DNA of 39,666 nt from JALHSW01 sp038321755 (GTDB lineage Bacteria > Actinomycetota > Acidimicrobiia > IMCC26256 > PALSA-555), in NCBI GenBank assembly GCA_038321755.1, contig JBBQFJ010000011.1, positions 1-39,666 of the forward strand, given 5' to 3'. This document shows positions 26,306 to 34,869 of this stretch, piece after piece (the first letter of the stretch is position 1; each line of letters starts with the position of its first letter). The notes beneath the pieces are model-generated. The model made no database searches. It was not told the DNA's origin and saw only the letters and a list, made by a program, of their open reading frames with translations. Made by a program: the position numbers and the translations under genes.

Positions 26306-27787
26306 GTGGTCGCCGTGGGTTTGCGCAGTGGAGATCACTATCGAGTCCTGGTCGTCGACGAGAGCCAGGAAGCGCGTCGCCTGATCCGTTCCACGCTCGA
26401 GGGACGTGAGCACTTCGAGCTGGTCGGTGAAGCGGCCGACGGCGTCGGCGGGGTGCGGCTCGCGACCGAGCTCGCACCCGACCTCATCGTGTGCGATCCG
26501 GCCGAATTGGCGGGCGACGGTCTTGCGGCCATCCACGAGCTCGCCGCGACCGCGCCCGATGCCGGACTGGTCCTGTTCTCCGATGCGGAGGAACGCGAGC
26601 GCGCGGCCTTCGGCGCGCACGCGCACGTACGGAAGTCGGCGCCCCCGTCGGAGATCCTCGATGCGCTGAAGGTCGTGGCCGCGAGTCGCTCCGGCCGGAC
26701 CGAGCCGCACGTGCTGAACGCCGCCGAGGAGCTCCGGCGACTCGTCTTCGCGTCGATGACCGAAGGCGTGGTCGTCCAGGACCGGACCGGCCGCGTCGTG
26801 TTCTCGAACGCGGCGGCGGCGCGCATCCTCGGTCGCTCGGCCGAAGCGATGCTCGGCACCGCGTCCTCGGATCCGCAGTGGGGCGCGATCCATCCCGACG
26901 GTCGACCGTGGCTGGGGAAGGAGACCCCGGCGAGCCAGGCGCTGCGGACGCAGCGGCCGACTCGCGACGTGCTCATGGGGGTCCGACGGGGCCCGAGCGG
27001 TCACTGCTGGCTCTCGGTCACCGCCATGCCGATGCACGACGCGGGCGGGTACCTCGCCGGTGTCGTCGTGACGTTCGTCGACGTGACCGATCGGCACGAA
27101 GCGGAACAAGCGCGCGGGGAGTCGGACGCTCGGTTCCGGAGCGCGATCGACAGCATGCTGGACGCCGTCGTCCTCCTCCGCGCCGTCCGTGAGGAGGAAC
27201 AGATCGTCGACTTCGTGTACGAGTTCGCGAACGCCGCGGTGGAGGCGCACGCCGGCCTCCCGCCGTCCGCCCTGATCGGGCGCCGCCTGCTCGAGGTCGT
27301 CCCGCACCTCGCGGCGAACGGCGCGTTCGAGCGATACGTCGACGCGGTGGAGACCGGTGTCCCGATCGCCATGGAGCTCCTGTGGCCCGAGAGCGCCCGC
27401 AAGCAAGGCGCGTTCGCGGTGCGTGGCGTCCAGGTCGGAGACGGGCTCGCGCTGACGTTCCGCGATGCCAACGCGCGCGCATCCCGCTCAGACGCGGGGG
27501 CGACCACGCCTGGTGCCCGGATGCCCGACGCCCGGATGCCTGACGATCGCACGCCTGATGATCGGACGCCTGACGCCGTGCTGACGGCTCGCGAGCTCGA
27601 GGTGCTCGGCCTCTTGGCCGAGGGGGTCTCGACGAGCGAGATCTCGTCCCGGCTCTTCATCAGCCTCAACACGTCCCGCAACCACGTGCAGCGCGTGATC
27701 GCCAAGCTCGGGGCGCACTCCCGGCTCGAGGCGGTTGCCATCGCTCGGCGTTCCGGCGTCCTGAGCGGCCACCCCAGCGCCGGCTGA
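26306..27787 (+). CDS. Response-regulator-like protein: receiver, two PAS domains, LuxR-type HTH
   Basis: 493 residues. The receiver (about 12-125) has the acidic VLVVDES, a phospho-acceptor candidate Asp in LIVCDPAEL, and a Lys in VRKSAPPSEIL. PAS domain 1 is about 145-270 (MTEGVVVQDRTGRVVFSN), PAS domain 2 about 275-390 (AIDSMLDAVVLLRAV). A 15-bp-repeat linker (RMPDARMPDDR) precedes a LuxR HTH (LTARELEVLGLLAEGVSTSEISSRLFIS). The receiver-PAS-PAS-HTH order without a kinase domain suggests a one-protein ligand or redox-gated transcription regulator. GTG at 26306 or 26315 are both possible; neither has a Shine-Dalgarno. Confidence 0.88.
   Translation: MVAVGLRSGDHYRVLVVDESQEARRLIRSTLEGREHFELVGEAADGVGGVRLATELAPDLIVCDPAELAGDGLAAIHELAATAPDAGLVLFSDAEERERAAFGAHAHVRKSAPPSEILDALKVVAASRSGRTEPHVLNAAEELRRLVFASMTEGVVVQDRTGRVVFSNAAAARILGRSAEAMLGTASSDPQWGAIHPDGRPWLGKETPASQALRTQRPTRDVLMGVRRGPSGHCWLSVTAMPMHDAGGYLAGVVVTFVDVTDRHEAEQARGESDARFRSAIDSMLDAVVLLRAVREEEQIVDFVYEFANAAVEAHAGLPPSALIGRRLLEVVPHLAANGAFERYVDAVETGVPIAMELLWPESARKQGAFAVRGVQVGDGLALTFRDANARASRSDAGATTPGARMPDARMPDDRTPDDRTPDAVLTARELEVLGLLAEGVSTSEISSRLFISLNTSRNHVQRVIAKLGAHSRLEAVAIARRSGVLSGHPSAG
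27517..27576 (+). repeat. 15-bp in-frame tandem repeat (x4)
   Basis: Four 15-bp units related to CCGGATGCCTGACGA encode R-(M/T)-P-D-(A/D) repeats between the PAS-2 and HTH domains of the regulator. The units have diverged at several positions. Confidence 0.85.
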
Positions 27788-27870
27788 TCGAGCCGGGTCC
27801 CCGACGGCGTGGGTCGACTCGCGCCGCAGTAGCCTCACTGGGCAACATCCGGTTTGCCGGGCAGCATCTC

Positions 27871-27944
27871 GGGGACGTAGCTCAGCTGGCTAGAGCACCT
27901 GCTTTGCAAGCAGGGGGTCGTGGGTTCGAGTCCCATCGTCTCCA
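27871..27944 (+). tRNA. alaT: tRNA-Ala (TGC)
   Basis: 74 nt. The acceptor GGGGACG pairs with CGTCTCC and contains the G3-U70 wobble pair that identifies alanine tRNAs. The anticodon loop TTTGCAA gives TGC; the T loop is GTTCGAGTCC. No encoded CCA. Synteny with M. tuberculosis alaT, although about 2.8 kb of other genes separate it from tRNA-Ile here. Confidence 0.97.
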
Positions 27945-27951
27945 CGTCGAC

Positions 27952-27987
27952 CGGACGAGCGGGACGAGCGGGACGAGCGGGACGAGG
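27952..27987 (+). repeat. 9-bp tandem repeat (x4) directly after tRNA-Ala
   Basis: Four units of GGGACGAGC (the first and last with one change each) fill most of the gap between the tRNA and the next start codon. The last unit merges into the GAGGGGG ribosome-binding site of the following gene. Confidence 0.9.
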
Positions 27988-27996
27988 GGGTTTCAG

Positions 27997-29211
27997 GTGG
28001 CGATCCGACGTCGTCGGAGGAGCATCACCCGCGCGCTCGCCGTCGTCGGCGTCGCGGGCGCGGCCGTCGTGGCGCTCGCTGCTCCCGCATTCGCGAGCGG
28101 CGGTGCGAGCGACCCGCCGGGATGGTCAGGTGCGACGCCCGGCGAGTGGGTGGCCTTCACCGTGGACAACCCGACAGCGGTCGCCATCGGACGGACCGGC
28201 AACTACCAGCCGGTGACGATTCGTCGCGACGCGCACCTCGGCGCAACCTCCTTGGAGACGGCGTTCTCGGGATGGCCGATGCGCGACACGAACGCCGATG
28301 GCATCCCGGACGAGCTCGGCTGGCCCGAGGTCTGGTCCGATGGCGGCGTCACACTGACGCGCAGCGACTGGTGCGTGGCGACCGCCAACTCGTGCGCGTA
28401 CCAGGTGACGGATCCCGGACCCTTCCACTTCGCGGGCGGCGATCCGCCGGCGGGCGGTAACGGACTTCCCGACTATTCGGTGTTCCCCGGGCTCCAGAGC
28501 ATCCAGAAGAGCGCGACGCCGCAGCTCAACATCACCTTCGGGTGGGACCCGAGCACCGCCACGACTCCGGCGAACGGCACCACGCCGGGCCACCTCACCC
28601 TCGACGCGAGCGCCAGCGACGGCCTGCCGGGGCTGCTGGTCTTCGACTGGACGGTGACGCGGCAGAGCGACGGCACCCAGTTCACGCAGCAGGGCGCGAC
28701 CGTCGGGTTCGATCTCGACAAGGACGACGTGTACTGCGTCTCGGTCAAGGTGACGAACACCGCCGACAACTACAGCAAGGAGTACGGGGCGCCCGACTGC
28801 AAGTTCGTCGACAAGGTGACGCCCCAGGCGGCACCGGGCTCCGGTGGCCCAGGTGGGTCCGGCGGCGTCGGAGGGCTTCCGGCGAGCGCGCCGAGCTCGG
28901 CGCCCACGGTCGTGTTCGCACCGCCGCGCCGGACCCGCTCCGCGCTCACCGGCGGGGGTGCCGGCGGGAACGTCGATTCCAGCGTGATCTGGCTGTGGCG
29001 CCCGGAGTGGTACCAGTCGAGCACCCAGACGCAGACGTTGCCGCAGACGGGCGGTCGGACGCCCCTCAGGGGCCGCGCCGACATCGTCGTGACCAGTCGG
29101 AAGAAGCCCGACTCCAACGCCGGGCCCTGGCTCGCCGGACTCGCCGCCTTCGGGCTGATCGGGACCGGATGGGTGATCAACAAGCGCCGGCAGGTGCGGT
29201 CGGAGTACTGA
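27997..29211 (+). CDS. Secreted surface protein with PKD/Ig-like domain and displaced LPXTG motif
   Basis: 404 residues from GTG at 27997 (GAGGGGG 6 nt upstream); the frame extends upstream into the tRNA but that part is not coding. A signal peptide is clear: RRRRR, hydrophobic AVVGVAGAAVVALAAPAFA, then SGGASD. The middle contains a PKD-like domain (HLTLDASASDGLPGLLVFDWT with cysteines at DVYCVSV and APDC). A Gly/Pro linker precedes TLPQTGG, a sortase-like LPQTG, followed after about 27 residues by a hydrophobic helix (GPWLAGLAAFGLIGTGWVI) and a basic tail. The spacing is longer than in standard sortase signals, so it may simply be membrane-anchored. Its 3' end overlaps the convergent PAP2 gene by 35 bp. 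Confidence 0.75.
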   Translation: MAIRRRRRSITRALAVVGVAGAAVVALAAPAFASGGASDPPGWSGATPGEWVAFTVDNPTAVAIGRTGNYQPVTIRRDAHLGATSLETAFSGWPMRDTNADGIPDELGWPEVWSDGGVTLTRSDWCVATANSCAYQVTDPGPFHFAGGDPPAGGNGLPDYSVFPGLQSIQKSATPQLNITFGWDPSTATTPANGTTPGHLTLDASASDGLPGLLVFDWTVTRQSDGTQFTQQGATVGFDLDKDDVYCVSVKVTNTADNYSKEYGAPDCKFVDKVTPQAAPGSGGPGGSGGVGGLPASAPSSAPTVVFAPPRRTRSALTGGGAGGNVDSSVIWLWRPEWYQSSTQTQTLPQTGGRTPLRGRADIVVTSRKKPDSNAGPWLAGLAAFGLIGTGWVINKRRQVRSEY

Positions 29212-30019
29212 CCGATCGCTCGCGCCGGGCACGCCACGCGGCGCCGGCCCGGTCGATGCCCCACGCACCGAGTGCACCGAGCCCGAGGACGGCCAGGCCG
29301 CCGACCGCGTCGAGCAGCCAGTGGTTGGCGGTCACTGTGATGCAGAACAGGACGCCGAGGACGTAGGCGACGAACAACGCCTTCACCCACCTGCGTCGGA
29401 TCATCGGCCACAGGGCGAGCAGACACCAGGTGCTCCAGCCGATGTGGAAGCTCGGCATCGCCGCAAATGGGTTGCCGTACTGGTCGAGCGCCTTCTGGGT
29501 GGGCTGACCGTTGTCCTGGTACTCGACCTGCACCTGCGGGCCGAAGTTGTAGTACTCGGCGGCGGTGTCGACGAACCCGTAGCGCGTGGGCATCAGGCGC
29601 GGTGGCATGAGGGGGTACGCGAAGAACACCAGCACCGCGATCGCCCACATCAGCACGAGCGTGTTGCGCCACCGGACGTAGCGCGCCGGCCGCTTGCGGT
29701 AGAGCCACACGAGCGTCACGAGCGGCAGCACGAAGTGGACCGTGCCGTAGTAGATGTTCCAGAACGCGATGAACCAGTCGACGTTCAGGAACGCCTGCTG
29801 GACCGAGCGCTCCCAGTAGATGCCGAGGAAGCGCTCTGCCGCGACGACGTCCTTCGCGTGCGAGAACGCATCCGCGGTGGTCCCGTTCGCCTGGTCGCGC
29901 CCGAAGTCGTAGGTCTGGTACACGACGAGCATGCCGAGCGTCTCGGCGATCCAGCCGTAGCGCCAACGCTTGGAGCGGGGAACGATCCGTACGGGCGGCG
30001 CTGGGATGACCTGGGTCAC
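29177..30019 (-). CDS. PAP2/Aur1-like membrane phosphatase or phosphotransferase
   Basis: 280 residues with about six helices. The PAP2-superfamily motifs are AMPSFHIGWS (His) and TANHWLLDAVGG (His and Asp), the Aur1/inositolphosphotransferase-like variant of the catalytic site. The earlier segment FAYPLMPPRLMP is typical of this subgroup. Possible roles are phospholipid or polyprenyl-phosphate dephosphorylation, or transfer of a polar head group; the substrate is unknown. GTG start in a GTGA overlap with the upstream thioesterase stop. The C-terminal coding region overlaps the end of the convergent surface-protein gene. Confidence 0.85.
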   Translation of the reverse strand: MTQVIPAPPVRIVPRSKRWRYGWIAETLGMLVVYQTYDFGRDQANGTTADAFSHAKDVVAAERFLGIYWERSVQQAFLNVDWFIAFWNIYYGTVHFVLPLVTLVWLYRKRPARYVRWRNTLVLMWAIAVLVFFAYPLMPPRLMPTRYGFVDTAAEYYNFGPQVQVEYQDNGQPTQKALDQYGNPFAAMPSFHIGWSTWCLLALWPMIRRRWVKALFVAYVLGVLFCITVTANHWLLDAVGGLAVLGLGALGAWGIDRAGAAWRARRERSVSTPTAPAGAC

Positions 30020-30420
30020 TCGGGCGTCCGACGGCGCACGAGGAACGTCGCGTTCGCACTCGACACGACCTCGCCGGCCGGGTTCCGCACGACCGACGTC
30101 GCGTACGCGACCTGCTTCGCGATGCGCACCACCTCACCCCGGATCGTCAGCGCGTCGTCGGGACCGGCCGGACGGATCGTCTGGTACGCGAGGTCGAGCG
30201 TCACGACCCGGTCGCCCGACTCGAGCGCGCTGTTGGCGGCGAAGTTCATCGCCGCATCATGGATGACCCCGAACACGCCGCCGTGCACCCCACCGCGCGG
30301 GTTGCAGGCGAGCTCCGTGGGCACCCACGCGGCCGAGGCCCAGCCCTCGCCGTAGCCGTCGAAGGCCACACCCAGCCGGCCGAGCAGGGGCATACCGCCG
30401 TCACCCAGGCTGTTCTCCAT
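30016..30420 (-). CDS. Hotdog-fold (PaaI-type) thioesterase
   Basis: 134 residues from ATG at 30420 (MENSLGDGGMPLLGRLG). The acyl-CoA thioesterase pattern is GGVHGGVFGVIHDAAMNFAAN with a later TLDLAYQTIRPAGPDD. It probably hydrolyses an acyl-CoA thioester. A GTG at 30486 would add 22 residues but would leave only 38 bp to the divergent thiolase start. The gene is divergent from the thiolase and coupled (GTGA) to the PAP2 gene, suggesting a lipid-metabolism pair. Confidence 0.83.
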   Translation of the reverse strand: MENSLGDGGMPLLGRLGVAFDGYGEGWASAAWVPTELACNPRGGVHGGVFGVIHDAAMNFAANSALESGDRVVTLDLAYQTIRPAGPDDALTIRGEVVRIAKQVAYATSVVRNPAGEVVSSANATFLVRRRTPE

Positions 30421-30427
30421 ACTGCGG

Positions 30428-30440
30428 GGCACGGCGTGCC
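30428..30440. promoter_or_regulatory. Inverted repeat between divergent thioesterase and thiolase genes
   Basis: GGCAC-GGC-GTGCC lies centrally in the roughly 100-bp divergent promoter region (30421-30524). It is a plausible operator for a dimeric repressor. No regulator gene is adjacent, so this is weakly supported. Confidence 0.35.
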
Positions 30441-30524
30441 AGGCTAATGGTGGCCGACCGGATGTTTCGTCATGATCGCCGGCCACCCGAGCAGCCGCAC
30501 CTCAGAGAGCAGAGGATGTCTCCC

Positions 30525-31682
30525 ATGCGCAACGCCGTCATCGTCGACGCAGTCCGGACCCCGCTGGGTCGCCGCAACGGGTCGCTGCGCGACTGGCACC
30601 CCGTCGATCTTGCTGCGCACACGCTGCGTGCCCTGGTCGAGCGCAGCGATCTCGACCCCGCGCTCGTCGAAGACGTGATCATGGGGTGTGTCATGCAGGT
30701 CGGCGATCAGGCCGGCAACGTCGGGCGCAGTGCGGCGCTTGCCGCCGGCTTCCCGGAGTCCGTCGTCGGCACGGCGATCGATCGCCAGTGCGGATCGTCA
30801 CAGCAGGCCGCGCACTTCGCTGCGCAGGGCGTCATGGCCGGCGCGTACGACGTCGTGATCGCCGCGGGCGTCGAGAGCATGACGCGGGTGCCGATGGGTT
30901 CGTCGTTCACCCCCGGGTCGATGCCGTACGGCCCGAAGGTCTTCGAGCGCTACGACCTCGTGCCCCAGGGGATCTCGGCCGAGCTGATCGCGGAGAAGTG
31001 GGGCATCACGCGCGAGCAGAACGACGCGTTCTCAGTCGAGTCTCACCGGCGCGCGGCCCGCGCGACCGAGGAGGGTCGCTTCGAGCGCGAGATCGTGCCG
31101 GTGCCGGTGGTCCTCGACAACGAATCGTCGGTGTTCAGCCGCGACGAGGGCATCCGACCCGACTCGTCGCTCGAGACGTTGGCGAGGCTCAAGCCGGCGT
31201 TCAAGCCCGACGACGGTGTCATCACGGCGGCGAACTCGAGCCAGATCACCGACGGCGCGGCCGCGACCCTCATCATGAGCGAGGAGAAGGCCGTCGAGCT
31301 CGGGCTCACGCCCCGCGCGCGCTTCCATGCGTTCGCGCTCGCGGGCGTCGATCCGATCCTGATGCTCACCGGGCCGATCCCTGCGACGAGCAAGATCCTC
31401 GAGCGGGCCGGCATGCAGCTCGACGACATCGACCTCGTCGAGATCAACGAGGCGTTCGCACCGGTCGTGCTCGCCTGGGCCCAGGAGCACCACCCCGACA
31501 TGGACAAGGTGAACGTGAACGGCGGCGCCATCGCGATAGGGCACCCGCTCGGGTGCTCGGGGAGCCGGCTCATGGCCACGCTGCTGAACGAGCTCGAGCG
31601 CACCGGCGGCCGTTACGGCCTCCAGACCATGTGTGAGGGTGGCGGCATGGCCAACGCCACCATCATCGAACGCCTCGGGTGA
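30525..31682 (+). CDS. Acetyl-CoA acyltransferase (thiolase)
   Basis: 385 residues with the complete thiolase triad: Cys89 in DRQCGSSQQA, His340 in AIGHPLG, Cys370 in TMCEGGGMA, plus INEAFAPVVLAW. The spacing matches biosynthetic/degradative thiolases. It cleaves or condenses 3-ketoacyl-CoA with CoA. ATG at 30525 is preferred because GAGG ends 9 nt before it; ATG at 30516 would put that ribosome site directly against the start. The divergent thioesterase suggests shared acyl-CoA control. Degradative or biosynthetic use cannot be told from the sequence. Confidence 0.93.
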   Translation: MRNAVIVDAVRTPLGRRNGSLRDWHPVDLAAHTLRALVERSDLDPALVEDVIMGCVMQVGDQAGNVGRSAALAAGFPESVVGTAIDRQCGSSQQAAHFAAQGVMAGAYDVVIAAGVESMTRVPMGSSFTPGSMPYGPKVFERYDLVPQGISAELIAEKWGITREQNDAFSVESHRRAARATEEGRFEREIVPVPVVLDNESSVFSRDEGIRPDSSLETLARLKPAFKPDDGVITAANSSQITDGAAATLIMSEEKAVELGLTPRARFHAFALAGVDPILMLTGPIPATSKILERAGMQLDDIDLVEINEAFAPVVLAWAQEHHPDMDKVNVNGGAIAIGHPLGCSGSRLMATLLNELERTGGRYGLQTMCEGGGMANATIIERLG

Positions 31683-31704
31683 GCCTCACGGACCGGTCCT
31701 CGAG

Positions 31705-32004
31705 GTGATCGTCGTCGAAGGGACGCTCGTCGGGGTCTCGACCCTCGGGTGGATCATCCGCATCGCCTTCGCGATGTTCGCGATGTTCCTGATCTACGTG
31801 ATCGGTGCCGGGATCCTGAAGAAGTTCAAGGTCGCGCCCGACGAGGAGGTCGATCCGACCGCGGTGGTGCCGGTGAACATCCGGTACCGGTGCATCGTGT
31901 GCGGCGCCGAGGTCGTGATGACCGCTGCTCAGGGCGGCGACGAGGAGCCCGACGCGCCGCGCCACTGCCGAGAAGACATGGTCGAGGTCGCCGAGATCAG
32001 CTAG
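31705..32004 (+). CDS. Small membrane protein with C-terminal zinc-ribbon-like domain
   Basis: 99 residues from GTG at 31705. One hydrophobic helix near the N-terminus (LGWIIRIAFAMFAMFLIYVIGAG) is followed by KKFKVAPDEEVDPTAV. A cytoplasmic domain with CIVCG and a later HC pair (PRHCRED) looks like a short zinc ribbon (CxxC...HC). No family is recognised. It follows the thiolase by 22 bp. Its TAG stop shares the CTAG palindrome with the stop of the convergent TIR-WD40 gene. The start codon is uncertain; the frame is open further upstream. Confidence 0.65.
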   Translation: MIVVEGTLVGVSTLGWIIRIAFAMFAMFLIYVIGAGILKKFKVAPDEEVDPTAVVPVNIRYRCIVCGAEVVMTAAQGGDEEPDAPRHCREDMVEVAEIS

Positions 32005-34841
32005 AGCCCGAAGCGGCGCTGCTCGTCGGCGGTGAGCGAGCGCGTCACGCGCGCCTCGGCCAGGCGCTCGAGCTGGTGCACCGAGCCGCAGACGTCGCAT
32101 GCGAACAGGCGAGCCGACCCGTCGGCGCTCGACGTGAGGATCCGCTTGCCGTCCTGACTGAACTCTGCCGTCGCGATCAGGTCGCTGTGCCCGTGGAACA
32201 CGACGAGCGCGTCCCCGCCGTGCGCAGCGTCCCAGAGCCGGGTCGTGGTGTCGGAGCCGGCGGTGACGATGCGGGTGCCGTCGGGGCTGAAGCCCGCGTC
32301 GAACACCAGTCCGACGTGACCTCGCAGGACGAAGCGTGACTTGCCCGTGCGTGCGTCCCAGACCTTCGCCGTGCCGTCGGCGCCCGACGTGACGATGCGC
32401 GTGCCGTCACGGCTGAAGTCCGCCGAGAACAGCTCTCCGAAGTCGGCCTTGATGCGACGCCGGACCTTTCCGTTGGCCCGCCAGTCCCACAGCACCGCCT
32501 GCCCGAAGTGGTCCGCGGTCATGACGGTCTTCCCGTCGGGCGAGAACACGACCTTGTGGATGACGTAGGCCGGGTCGTTCGACGGCCTCCAGCCGGCGAC
32601 GAGCGCACCCTGGTGGTCGAGGTCCCACACGTAGACGAACGGGCCGGACGCTCCCGCGAGGTACCGACCGTCACGGCTGAAGTCCACGACCGACGTCGTG
32701 CCGTACAGGAGCGGTACGGGCTGGATGGCGAGCTGGAGCTGCTGGGCGCCCGTCCGTGCGTCCCAGAGCCGCACGCTCCCGTCGATGCTGCTGCTCGCGA
32801 TCCGCTTCCCGTCCGGGCTGAAGGTGACCCAGAACACCGGTCCGGTCGCCCCGGCGAGGGTCGTGGGTCGGCTCGCGGTGGCGGCATCGGTGGTCGGGTC
32901 GGCGTTCCACAGCCGGGCCGTGCCGTCCCACCGCCCGGTCACGACCTGCTTGCCGTTCGGGCTGATCCCCGCGCTCGACACCCGCACGGAGTCGCTCGGG
33001 AACGCCTGGAGCGAGTCGCCGTTGGGCGTCGCCTTCCAGATGCGAACGGTGCCATCCGCGCTCGCGGTCACGATGAGTGATCCGTCGGAGCTGTACGACG
33101 CGCGGTTCACCTGGTCGGTGTGGCCGTAGAGGGTCGTGAGCAGGTCACCGGTGTCCGCGTCCCACACGCGGGCGGTCGAGTCCGAGCCGGCGGTAACGAT
33201 CCGGTCGCCCGTCGCGTTGTAGCGCGCGCTGTAGACGATGCCGGACACGTGGCCGACGAGGTCGCGCACGAGGTGTCCGTCCGTCGCGTCCCAGATCGAC
33301 GCGTCCTTCTGCTCGGCCGTCACGATGTGCGTGCCGTCGGGGCTGAACTCGGCGTTGAACACGTAGGCCGGGACTCCGTGCCCGGCACGGATCACCAGCT
33401 GCTGCACGCCCGTCGTCGCGTCCCAGATCCGCGCGGTCCCGTCGAGGCTCGTGGTGACGACGCGTCGGCCGTCGGGACTGAACGCCGTGCTGCTGATGGC
33501 TTGTTCATGACCCTGGAGCACGAGGACGGGCGCACCGGTCGTTGCGTCCCAGATCCGTGCGGTGGACGTCTGAGCCGGGTTGTCGGTCCCGGTGGTGAGC
33601 ACCTGGGATCCATCGGGGCTGAACACTGCGGTGGTCACCCCGTAGGTGTGGGTGTCGATCGCGAGCACCTGGTCGTTCGTGCGGGCGTTCCAGACCCGGG
33701 CCTGACCGTCGAGGCCGGCGGTGACGAACTTCGTGCCGTCGTCGCTCCAGGCGACCCCGAGCACGGAGCCCGTCTTCAGGAACTTCTCCTCGGTGTGCAG
33801 GTCGGTCCAGTCGGGCTTGACCCGCACACCGTCGGTCGAGGCGAAGACGAGCTCGCGTCCGGTGGGGCTGAAGGCCGCGTCCTGGAACGGCGTCTTCAGT
33901 CGGAAGGTCGCTTCGAGCTGGGAATCCTCGAGCGCCTGACGCAGTGCGCGCTCGGACTCCCCGGTGTCGGAGCGCTTCACCGCCTCCAGGGCGAGCAGCA
34001 GGCTCAGCTCCGGGTCGCGGCTCTGCTCGGCGACGGAGCTGGCGCTCAGCGCGCGGACGGTCGCGATCGTCGTCTGGCGCCGTGCCTCGCTGCGCTCGAA
34101 GAACGCGACGACCGTCAGGCCGATCGAGACGACGAGCGCGACGGTGACCGCACCGAAACGGATGCGCGCGCTGCGCACCGCGGACTCTCGGCTCGCCACG
34201 ACGTAGCGGCGCTGGAGCACCGTCGGCGCGGGCTGGTCGTCCCCGTGCGCGGCGAGCGCGGTCTCCGCGCTGACCAGATCGCCGCCGCGGAGCAGCAGGG
34301 CGCGATCCTCGTCGTTGCTCCCCCACTCGATCGCCTTCACGAGGAGACGCGTGTGGGCCTTCACCCACTCGAGGTCCATGTCGAGTGTCTCGGTGAGGGC
34401 GGCGATGACGGCAGCGGCCTCGATGCCTTCCTGACACGGCAGCCACTGGAGTGACGCGACCTCGGGTGGAACGCGGTCGGGATCGACGTCTCGGCGGAGC
34501 ATCGGGAGCAGGCGCTTGCCGCCGCCGACGGCGCGTGCGAGCTCCGCGTTGCAGGGACCCGACCCGACCCAGTCCGGGCTCAGCACCACGATCACGACGT
34601 CGGCGGCGTCGATGCCGCCGTCGATCTCGCTCGCCCACTCGGCGCTGGAGGGGATCTCGTCGAGATCCACCCAGACGTTGCGTCCGTCGACCTCGAGGAG
34701 GTCGCACATCTCCCGGACGAAATCGAGGTCCTCACGCGCGTACGAGACGAAGACGCGAGCGAGAGAGCCTGCCGGCGGTGCCCCGGCGGCCGCTTCGGGA
34801 GCCGGCTCACGAGGTGGTTCGAGGACGTCCTGGGGGGTCAT
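32001..34841 (-). CDS. Membrane-anchored TIR domain - WD40 repeat protein
   Basis: 946 residues. The TIR domain (about 29-150) begins RVFVSYAREDLDFVREM and includes DLDEIPSSAEW and VLSPDWVGSGPCNAEL; Glu100 occupies the position of the catalytic Glu of NAD-cleaving TIR domains. One transmembrane helix (about 229-248) precedes a helical linker (RALSASSVAEQSRDPELSLL). Fourteen WD40 repeats follow, as expected for two seven-bladed propellers. The tail CDVCGSVHQLERLAEARVTR has a CxxC and is a recognised ending of large WD40 signalling proteins. ATG start. It lies 28 bp downstream of the S53 protease gene on the same strand. Role inferred: a stress or immune sensor whose effector is TIR NADase or oligomerisation. 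Confidence 0.92.
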   Translation of the reverse strand: MTPQDVLEPPREPAPEAAAGAPPAGSLARVFVSYAREDLDFVREMCDLLEVDGRNVWVDLDEIPSSAEWASEIDGGIDAADVVIVVLSPDWVGSGPCNAELARAVGGGKRLLPMLRRDVDPDRVPPEVASLQWLPCQEGIEAAAVIAALTETLDMDLEWVKAHTRLLVKAIEWGSNDEDRALLLRGGDLVSAETALAAHGDDQPAPTVLQRRYVVASRESAVRSARIRFGAVTVALVVSIGLTVVAFFERSEARRQTTIATVRALSASSVAEQSRDPELSLLLALEAVKRSDTGESERALRQALEDSQLEATFRLKTPFQDAAFSPTGRELVFASTDGVRVKPDWTDLHTEEKFLKTGSVLGVAWSDDGTKFVTAGLDGQARVWNARTNDQVLAIDTHTYGVTTAVFSPDGSQVLTTGTDNPAQTSTARIWDATTGAPVLVLQGHEQAISSTAFSPDGRRVVTTSLDGTARIWDATTGVQQLVIRAGHGVPAYVFNAEFSPDGTHIVTAEQKDASIWDATDGHLVRDLVGHVSGIVYSARYNATGDRIVTAGSDSTARVWDADTGDLLTTLYGHTDQVNRASYSSDGSLIVTASADGTVRIWKATPNGDSLQAFPSDSVRVSSAGISPNGKQVVTGRWDGTARLWNADPTTDAATASRPTTLAGATGPVFWVTFSPDGKRIASSSIDGSVRLWDARTGAQQLQLAIQPVPLLYGTTSVVDFSRDGRYLAGASGPFVYVWDLDHQGALVAGWRPSNDPAYVIHKVVFSPDGKTVMTADHFGQAVLWDWRANGKVRRRIKADFGELFSADFSRDGTRIVTSGADGTAKVWDARTGKSRFVLRGHVGLVFDAGFSPDGTRIVTAGSDTTTRLWDAAHGGDALVVFHGHSDLIATAEFSQDGKRILTSSADGSARLFACDVCGSVHQLERLAEARVTRSLTADEQRRFGL

Positions 34842-34869
34842 CGGTGGGCGTCGCAGCAGACGGCGGCGG

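Noticed and set aside
27904..27996. Coding extension of the LPXTG-like protein into tRNA-Ala
   Set aside because: The upstream part overlaps the tRNA and a 9-bp repeat; a good ribosome site and signal peptide start at 27997.
33120..34454. 444-residue plus-strand frame opposite the TIR-WD40 gene
   Set aside because: Antisense shadow of WD40 repeats, Val/Gly/Arg-rich without recognisable domains; the minus strand has clear TIR and WD40 motifs.
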